From NCBI GenBank assembly GCA_003508835.1, contig PUFA01000070.1, positions 8,941,001 through 9,005,000 on the forward strand: 64,000 nt of DNA. The letters are read 5' to 3'. The notes beneath the pieces were generated by a model. It had not been told where the DNA came from. It ran no database searches and worked only from the letters and a program-made list of their open reading frames with translations. The translations under genes and the position numbers were made by a program. Source of the stretch: Eonycteris spelaea. Lineage: Eukaryota > Chordata > Mammalia > Chiroptera > Pteropodidae. This document shows positions 46,501 through 56,500 of the stretch, piece after piece; position 1 is the first letter of the stretch, and the number at the start of each line of letters is the position of its first letter.

Positions 46501-48169
46501 ATGGCTTCACACTTCTCTGTGGACTCCATCCTAAGGAGCACAAGACGGGTTAGGCTCTAGCTTCTCAAAATCTGTGCTCTCCCTACATTCAAAAAAGAGT
46601 CTAAGATCCCAGCCCCACAAATGCTCCAAAAGTTGTGACTATAGAAACAGAGTTTCTTCCACACAAATTCGAGGTATCCCGAAGAAGCAGCCCCAGCTTC
46701 TAATGAAGGTTTTTCTCAACTGGCTCCTGTGGGGGTTCTGAAAGGAGTAATGGAGGTCTTTAAGCTGTGAACATGTATTCCAAAGAAGATACTAATGGAT
46801 GGGCCTAGTACTATGTCTGGTTCACAAATAAGAATACAATAAATAGAGGCTGTTTCCATTGCTTTTTATTACAAAATTCCTAATGGAAATTGTTCCTTCA
46901 CTCTGATAAAACTACACAGGCTGAGAATTTGCCAATATTAATTTTTTGCTTCTGGTTATTTATCAAGGTCTAATTAGCTACTGAGGACATCATTAAGATT
47001 TCATGAGTCTGTAGAAGGAAACAGTAATAAGAAAGGGTTTATGGTCGATAGTGATTTAAAAAAACAAACAATGTTAGAAACTACTGAGTTAAAGTATCTT
47101 GTTAGAGAAAGAGGACTGAGTAAGAAATCAGAAAACCTAGACTCCAGCGCCTGTTCACCGCCCAAAGCTCTTTGAGTTAAGACATACACACAAACCCTTT
47201 GGATCCATTCCTCATTTCTGCTTTACAGAAATTATCCATCTACCCTACTACACAGGGTTGTATAGATCCAATGAGATAATCTATACAAATGTGTTCTAGA
47301 AATTGTAGGGATCTACACAGTACAAGGTACAGTATCTTCCCTTTTTTCCATATTTAAAGTAAGCTTCAGTATATTTTCTACACCTGTAACTACTAAAAAT
47401 ATCAACAATTCCTGTGAAGGCAGTCACTAAAAAAGGCCTCACATGGAACCTTTTAGAGATAACCACATGCGAAGTCTTTGGTTGGGTTACTCTTACTCCT
47501 TAATCTTTCAAAAGGGTGAGCAGGCATGGAGACTTTTAAGAGCATCGCTTTCAGAACTTCAACTTCCTCAGAACCTCTTTCCTACTACTGACCTGCCTGA
47601 GAGACTGCTCGTGATCACTAATGATCAAGGCTAAAGTCTCCTCTCGCAACCACTCCGTTCAGTTACTTCACACTCGTGCCAAAACTCAACACGAGGCAGT
47701 GATGACTGCGTTTCATTTTGTTAGTTTAGATAGTCCCAATTCTTCCTTGCAACAGAAGCTGGAAGGCTCAGCGAGTTGTCAACTGACACATGAAGAAAAT
47801 TGGTTTTGAGGATAGATCACCCTGGTCCTTGGCATATGATTCACAAGTAATTCAAAAAATTTCTATTTTAACAAAACTCTTTCTATTCCCATCCACTTAT
47901 TTATGTGAACAAGGTTTCTCAGCATGAAAACAAACAAACAAAAAAGGAACAGAACTGATAAACCCTGTCTTGTTACAGCAATAAACAACATTCACTGATG
48001 GCCACACAACCTAATTCGAAAAATCTAAACGAAAGAAAACGTATCCATGTCATAGGAAAAGCATTTCCAATAGAATTTATTTTATAAAATAACTTCGTAT
48101 CAACATTTTAATATATTTATGTTGTTTGGGCAGCTGGGAACTAATAATTACAAAATGAATTTTCTTATA

Positions 48170-48222
<53 letters not shown>

Positions 48223-51200
48223 CTTCATGGCCACTGGAAAAAAATTAATTTACATACGTATTTTTATTGCAGAGAAGTATGACAGAATAATCCATAAAAA
48301 GACTTTCAACTATAAAAATATTTTACACTTGAATACAATTCTGCAGGGAAATGAAATGGAAATACAAGATCAGGAAGGAAAACAGGAACCCTATAAGAAA
48401 GATTTAAAAGTTAAGACTATTAAAAAAATACCCAGAGATCCCACCCAACTTTCAGGCCTACCCAAGCCACTTCCAGTGGCATTTCCATATAGCCTGCCTT
48501 GACTCCAAGGTCCACAGACCCCAAACAAGCAGCATCTGGCCTCGGCGTGCCCCATACCTCTTGCTAAGCAGCCTCAACCCAGCACTAGCAGCAGCTGGCC
48601 TCAGTTTGCAGCTTAGCCTCTCCCAGGTACCACCAAGCTCAGCAAGGGTGGAAGACATCTGCAGATGGCTTGGTGGCTCATGCCAGGTGGCCCCAGGCAG
48701 GGCACAGGTGGCGGCTGAACTTGTCCTAGGGCGGGGGTGGGGGTGCCCTCCCAGGAGGCTCCAGGGCCCGCACACCCAGTGGTTGGCTTCGGACCATGCC
48801 AAGGACCATCAGGTCACCTCCACAGATGACACACCCAAAGGGCAGAGTGGGCAGGCACCAGAGCCCTGTTAAAGCGAATTTTGCTATAGAGTCATCCCCT
48901 ATGGCAGGGTCCACAACCCCCGGGCCATGGTCCAGTACTGGTCCATGGCCTATTAGGAACCGGGCCACACAGTAGGAAGTGAGTGGCAGGGGAGCGAGCC
49001 AAATTTCATCTGTATTTGCAGCTGCTCCCCAGGGCTAGCATTATCACCTCAGCTCTACCTCAGATCATCAGGATTTAGATTCTCATAGAAGCATTAGTCC
49101 ATGTTGCCAAGAAGCTTGGGGACCACTCTCCTACAGAACGGCTCCTCCACTGTAGTCACCACCAGTCATCATAACCAATCAGCCCATGGGTCAATCCCTC
49201 CCACTGACATGCAAACAGCAACCAAGGCTCAACTACAACACGAGGACAAGCACAACCCACACAAGAGACACCTGGAGCACCCAGCTCAGATGACTAAGGA
49301 GACTGAACCACTAGTCCCAGAAGACAGCTACTACATAAGGCCATTTCACCAAGACCGGGAGACATAGCATCTCTACTTAATACACAGCAACAAACACAGA
49401 GAGGCAACCAAAATGGGGAGACAAAGAAACATGTCCCAAATGAAAGAACAGGACAAAACTCCAGAAAAAGAACTAAACACAATGGAGACAAGCAATCTAC
49501 AGATGCAGAGTTCAAAACACAGTTTATAAGGATGCTCAATGATCTCAGCAATAAATTCAACAAAGAAATAGGAAGCATAAAAATAGAGATAAAAACATAA
49601 AAAAGGATCAGTCAGAAATTAAGAATATAATATCTGAAATAAAGAATACATTAGAGGAAATCAACAGTAGATTAGATGAAGTAGAGGTCTGAATCAGTGA
49701 TTTAGAAGATAAGGTAGTAGAAAACAATCAAAACAGAAAAAAAAAATCCAAAGAAATAAGGATAGTTCAAGGGGTCTCTGGGATCAAGCACACCAACATT
49801 CACATCACCGAGGTACCAGAAGGAGAAGAGAGAGAACAAGCTATTGAAAACCTATTTGGAGAAATAATAATGGGAAACTTTCCTAACCTGCCAAAGGAAA
49901 TAGACATACAACCCCAGGAAGCGCAGAGAGTCCCAAGCAAGATGAATCCAAACAGGCCCACATCAAGACACATCATAATTACAATGCCAAAGGTTAAAAA
50001 CAAAGAGAGAATCTTAAAAGCAGCAAGAAAAAAACAGTGATGTACAAGAGAGCTCCCATAAGACTGTCAGCCGACTTCTTAACAGAAACTTTGCAGGGCA
50101 GAAGGGACTGACATAAAATATTCAAAGTGATGAAAAGCAAAGACCTACAACCAAGATTACTCTGCCCAGCAAAGTTATCATTTAGAATTGAAGGACAGAT
50201 GAAAGAGCTTCCCAGACCAAAAAAAAAAAAGGTAAAGGAGTTCATTACCACCAAACCAGTAAGATAAGAAATGTTAAAACGACTTTTTAAAGAAGAAAAA
50301 AAAAAAAAAATGGCAATAACTATATCTCTATCAACAACTGCTTTCAATGTAAATAGATTAAATGCTCCAACCAAAAGACATAGGGTGGCTGAATGGATAA
50401 GAAAACAAGATCCTACAGATGTTGCCACAAGAGACTCAATTCAGATCAAAAGACAGACAGACCGAAAGGAGTTGGAAAAATATACTTTATGAAAATAGAA
50501 ATGAAGTAAAAAGCTGGTGTAGCGATTCTTATACCAGACAAAATAGACTTTAAAACAAAGGCTATAACAACAGATAAAGAAAGATCCAATAATCCCTCTT
50601 CTGGGTATTTATCTGAAGAAACCCAAAACACTACTTCGAAGGGACATATGCATCCACATGTTCAATGAGGCATTATTTACAAATAGCCAAAATATGGTGG
50701 CAACCTGGGTGTCCATCAATGGATGAGTGGATAAAGAGGTGGTACATATATACAATGGAATATTATTCAACCACAAAAAAAGAATGAAATGTTGCCATCT
50801 GCAACAGCATGGATGGACCTAGAGAGTATTAGGCTGAGTGAAGTCAGACAGAGAAAGACAAATGCCATATGATTTACTTACATGTGGAATCTAAAGGATA
50901 ATCTAATGAACAAAACAGAAACAAACACATAGATACAGAGAACATTTTGATGGTTGCCACATAGGGGAAGGGTTGGGGAGATATGTGAAAGGGGTAAGGG
51001 ATTAAGAGGTATAAATTGGTAGTCACAAAATAGTCAGGGGGATGTAAAGAACAGCATAAAGAATATAGTCAATAACATAACATGGTGTCAGAGAGCACTA
51101 AATTTATCAGGGTGGTCACTTCGTAAGTTATATAAATGTCTAATCACTATGTTGTACACCTAAAACTAATATAATATATGTCAACTGTAATTGAAAATTG

Positions 51201-53457
51201 AAATATATTTAAATAAGTAAGTAAAAATAAAAAATGCTTCCTGTTAGCTCTCTACTTAAAATGCTTTGGTATATAATCACCAAAGAATTTTTTTAATGCC
51301 TTATGTATTTTCAAAATGGATGATTTTGTATATCAAATTGCTATGACATTTAGATCTCATTTTGATACATTTAAAAATGATGTGACAGTTTGATTTAAAA
51401 TATCGATTTTTATAATTTGCTGGCAATCATACTTAGCAAGAATCTAAATGTATGAAGAAAATCTGTAGTTATTAACATAGAATCTAGCAAGAAATTTCAT
51501 AGTTTTTCAAGCTTCAAAGCCATCGTTCCCAGACTGGCCTCTGAGACATCCTGGGCCATTGTGATGAACTTACAGAGGTACAGCAAAGGATATTTTAACT
51601 TCCTGAAGAAAATACAGAAACATATGTTGTATAGCGTGTGGGCAGCTAAGTCTAAATAGTTCACCATTTCAACAACAGATCACCCTACAATCCTTTGGAT
51701 AACTTATTTTTTGCAAAGCTGGTGTTTCAATGGTTGCTATGACAACAGCCAAGTACCATAAGAAAACCAGTGCATAACAGGAAATGAGGAGGTAAGTGTC
51801 CAATATGATTCCAAGGTTTGGGCAGTTGTGTGGTGTTCAACTGGTCACATCCCAATAGTAAGTACAGTTATTTAAGGATGAAATAAAAATAGTTTCTTTT
51901 AATGTATTTCTTTCAAAGAGCTACAAAATTTAGATATGAACACTTTTTTAGTTGTTTAAACCATTTAATTACTTAATAAACTGAACTGTTAAGTAGTTCT
52001 TTTGGTCTGGGGCAAAACGGTAATGAGACAACTATGGAGCCATGAGATGAAAAAGGTTGGGAACCTCTGCTTTAAGAGAGCTAAACCAGTGACCACCACA
52101 AGCCTGGGGACTCCCATTTAGTTATACTCGGGATTGCCAGAAGGTGGTGCTACCAAGATTGAGTTGGCTAGAGAAGCCCTATTCCCAGTTCCCAAGGTTT
52201 GAAATACTCCAGAATAAGAGTGTTCTTGGACCAGAAAAGAGGTTAGGAAACAAAGAGGGACCTTTAGATTATTTAGCCAGTCGTTTTCAAACTTAAAAAA
52301 AAAAAAAGCAACAGAATCTCCTTTCGAACAAAATCTTAAGATAAATAAAAGCAGAAACATTTCTTAAGCAGGCTAGGGAAAGCTGATACCCTACAACAAT
52401 GACACCTAAGCTCAGAAGAAGACACCAGGGAGAGCGCCACAGCTCTGGGGAACACCCTAAGAAAATCACGCATCTACATCCATCTCCACCTCTCAGAGTA
52501 AACCAGCAGATCTGACAAGGTAGACCAAATCTTCCTAACTGATCTTGAAGCCAGAGGATTAGGACTCGGCTCTACCACCTCTCCTGTGATAGAGAGCTTG
52601 TGCAAAATACTTCATATTGGGAACTTTGGTTTCCTTATCTACAAAATGGAGAATTTAGATATATATTCACAGGGTTGTTGTAATGATTAAATGAGATAAC
52701 AGGATGAGAAACTACTCAGTAAACTATAATAAGATACAAAATTGTTTTATTCTGTTTGGGTCTGGATCAAAGGAACAAAGGCTAGAGTAGCAGGAAGTAG
52801 GAAAAGGATAAAGATTTGGGGGTAAATGGGTTTGTGAGTATTGTGACCTATAATCAAATGAACTTTTGATATACTGTCAAATACTTTTGCCAATAGTTTG
52901 GCTGTTGTGTGTGGGGTGGGGAGCATGGGTTTTTGTTGACTTTCTAAGTAACATTCTTTATTAACCTCATCATTTTCCATTCGTGGCATCCCTCACCTTG
53001 CAAAGCCAACCCCTCTGCTGGTCCCGCTGGTGTCTCGAAGGATTCGAGTGGAGATAACCTGACCAAAGGGTTTCAGCATTCCCTCCAATTCTTGCTCATC
53101 CATTGACAGTGGGAGGTTTGATATGTATAAATTTGTGGGGTCCTGCTCCTGTTGCTATGAAAATAAAAGTGAGAAAATGAAGCTCACATCTCTTATCCCT
53201 CTCCCGTTTTCAGCCCTCATCCACAAAATGACATCTCAGACAAGAGATAGCAGGAAGGGTACCACACAAAAGAGAATCTTAACAACTATTTGTAACACCT
53301 AATCCCATTACCATGGGTTGTATATTGATTCCAGGTTAAAAAAAAAAAAGATTTAATATTACTAGTACTGTACAAGCCCATACTACAAGTCATTGATCAA
53401 GTTTTGGCTGTCTCTTTAAGAACTAGGCAGAGCAGCACTCCTTCCTCTCCCCGCCCT

Positions 53458-53503
<46 letters not shown>

Positions 53504-56500
53504 CCTGTCCCAGAGGCTGAATTCTCCTGGACTGCCTTGTTCCCTGGCTGGATTGTTTTGAGAAATCCTCCCTTCCCCCTCTTCCGGCCACAGCAGACTC
53601 CTCTGAGTAGGAATGCCAGTTCATTCCCTGATGGAGGGAAAGCTGGAAGAGGGGAGAAGGGGAGCAGGAAGGCAATGTGCTGGGGGGCTGCACTAAGAGA
53701 CACATGTATAGCTCACTGAGTCACCACGGAGCCCTGGAAGCCCTAGTCTCATAGGAACCCTGAAGACTCCTAACCTCCACTGCCAGAGGGCTTTTCTTCA
53801 CACAGAAGAGGTGAGAGAGCTCTTCCAATGGGCAGCATGTACATAATGCTATAAATTCCCATAGTGGTATTTTTAAGAATTTAAGCAGTCACTCTGCCCT
53901 AGACTGTGGGGCACCAGCAACCTTAATCCCTCTTCGGCCTTTCCCTTCAATGCTCCCATTTTCTTTAACCATTATAGAAAGGGAGGCTGACACCTGCCTC
54001 ATTAGCTTACACAGAGTATTCATTCACAATGACTTCAGAAAAGGAGACAATCCCACCTAAAAGAAGGGAGAGAAAAGCATCTAGTTTCCTATTTGCCTTG
54101 ATGAAAATCAAAGCTCTAGAAAGATCTGAGAAGGGACCGTTTCCTTCTTTGCTGTGGCTCCCCACCCCACCCTCAGAGACACACACAACCACCCCAGCCC
54201 CTCGGGGAACAGCGCTGGGTGGTGGAGAGCATTGTTTTGAACTTCTGAGATCCACAACTGGCTTCTTCAGGGAATGTTGCGCAACTACCACAAGCTGTTT
54301 GGTAGGGAAGTGAAGAGACAGGGTCGGGATGGGGAAACAACAGGAGGAGGGGAAGAAGCCGCTTGACCTTCTCGCCTGCTCATAATACTTGATGAAAGGA
54401 GACAGTTGATAGCGCCGCCTTCACAGATTCTGAATACCATCTTCCTCTAGCAGCCAAGGGTGCTCAGTGAGACCCTGGCCCAGACTGTCTGGCCAGACAG
54501 CCGATAAGCACTGCAGATAGCCCTTGCCCATTAACTTCACACTTTTTAACCACTCTGGAAGCCTTGAACTGGACTTTAGTGCTAACCACCCCTTGGAGGA
54601 ATAGACATGGGATAGTTCCCTTACCTTTGCCATCTGTGCCTGTACACCACTGGCTTTCAGTGCTGTTACTGCTTTCTGTGCAGCTGAAGGACTGTCGAAG
54701 TCCACAAAGCCATAACCTGGAACAGGGAAATAGCATCACTAGGAGGTGGGGGATGTAAGGGATGTAGGAAGCCCAGGATTTTCAGGAGACAGAGGAAGAG
54801 TTATGATCCATGTAGTAGAAGTAGTAGTAGGGAGAAAGAGAAATTAAAAGGTTTCAGGTGGTTATCCATGTGCCCCCGAGAGATTTGATCTACTTTATAG
54901 CTGTGAATGTCAAGGGCAACAAGGTCTTTGTGGTGTCCTTGCCTTTCTCTTTCCCCATTAAGAAATCTGAGGTTTCAAGAACTAGGCTCTTCCAGTAATC
55001 CACAGTACCCCTCACTCCACCACATTTAAAAGAACACTTTCCTTTTTTTCTAGCCATGCCCCCAAAAGGCTAGGCATATCCACCATCCAATTCAGGGAAC
55101 ATGAGGTCCCTGAAAGAAAGCCCAAGGGATTCAAAGGCTCTGTGCAGGCTTCTAGCCTCGGGGCCCCAAAATAGCATTTTCAGCTCTATCTCGTCACCAA
55201 AGAGCCTAAATATCTGCTCTTCTAAGTCTGAAAACTTTAGAAACTCCTCTCTGGCTTTGGGTACTAGGCACTTTCAGCAGTAAAAGGCGGAGACCAGGGA
55301 TGGCCTCACTCACAATTGCTCTCTATCACCAAGGACAGCTGCTTTCTCACCTTTGCATTTGTTTGTGGTCTTGTCCAGTATGGCCTTAGTGGAGACAATC
55401 TTTCCATATCTAAGACAGAAGAAAATACAAAGTGATCATCTGGGGGCAGGGATTCAGAAAAGGACAGAGATTGAGACATCTGAACGAATCCATGCCCTTT
55501 CTCGACTCTCACTGACCCTACTCAAATCTTAAAAACAAAGAAGAAATAAATTTAAATGTCACACTTATCATATAAACCTACTCCCCAAAGATGCCTACAA
55601 AAAATAAGTAACTGTAGTATTCCTTACAGCATCAAAACATTTCTCTCTTCTTCTCCAACTAAGACTCAGAATACTAGTTGGAAAGAGACTACTGCCTTTT
55701 CAGGAAAGAAGCGTGGTGACGTCCACATAGCAGGGTGTGTAAGGACAGAGCTTGGCCTGGAATTCTTTGAGGCCTAAAAATAATCCTCGATATTACCTAT
55801 CTTCTTTTGGACAAGTATCATCCCTCTTGTAAAAAATCCTACAGACATTTCTCTTCTCTGACACCCCATTCCCTACCCCTCTACCGGCTCCAGTAGGTCA
55901 ACCTGAACCAAACTGCTTTTGTTCAAATCCTGGTTCTGTCACTGTGTGTGATCTTGGACAAGTCATTTAAATTTTCTGTGCCTCAGTCTCACCATCTCTA
56001 AAACAGAGATAGGATTGTTGGGAACATGAAATGAGTTCATGAATACAAAGCACTAATGTCTATCACATGGTAAAGGCCTTCAACTTTAATCGACTGCAAG
56101 TGGCTCTGTCTCTGGCTTTGCCGTATTCTAAGACTTCTATTTCTCATTGTCAAGATTGGAGTGTGTTAGGAGGGGAATGGGCACAATATCAGCTGCACAA
56201 CAACAGTGTTAAGAAATTATCCAGAACTTGACAATAAGGCAAAATGATGATTGCATGTCCTTTCAGTGTCATTCTGGAACACTGTCTAAAAGGCCATTCA
56301 AGGTATATCTCGTTATCTAGCAAGATATTTCTTTGTTTGACTTACTATTTACTACCGATTAGTGCCCAGACTTTGTGATTCATGTTAACTTGTAGATTTT
56401 TATCCAGTAGAAATACAACTAATTTCTGTCCAGTAGAAAAGATCATCCTGAAGGTTACTGTTTTATTGTCCTATAGGATGTGAACCAGTTTTACATGTAA

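Larger units (their letters stand above)
46531..52996 (-). other. RBMS2: RBMS2 intron with transposons
   Basis: 6.5-kb intron. Contains an L2-like end near 46.8 kb, a MIR at 47.2 kb, a (TA)n tract at 48.2 kb, an L1 with nested hAT (48.4-51.2 kb), a hAT-like relic at about 51.3-52.07 kb and a MIR at 52.6 kb. No gene seen. Confidence 0.8.

Noticed and set aside
53397..53705. Minus-strand frames with a Cys-Val run
   Set aside because: Translation of the (AC)n repeat within an RBMS2 intron.
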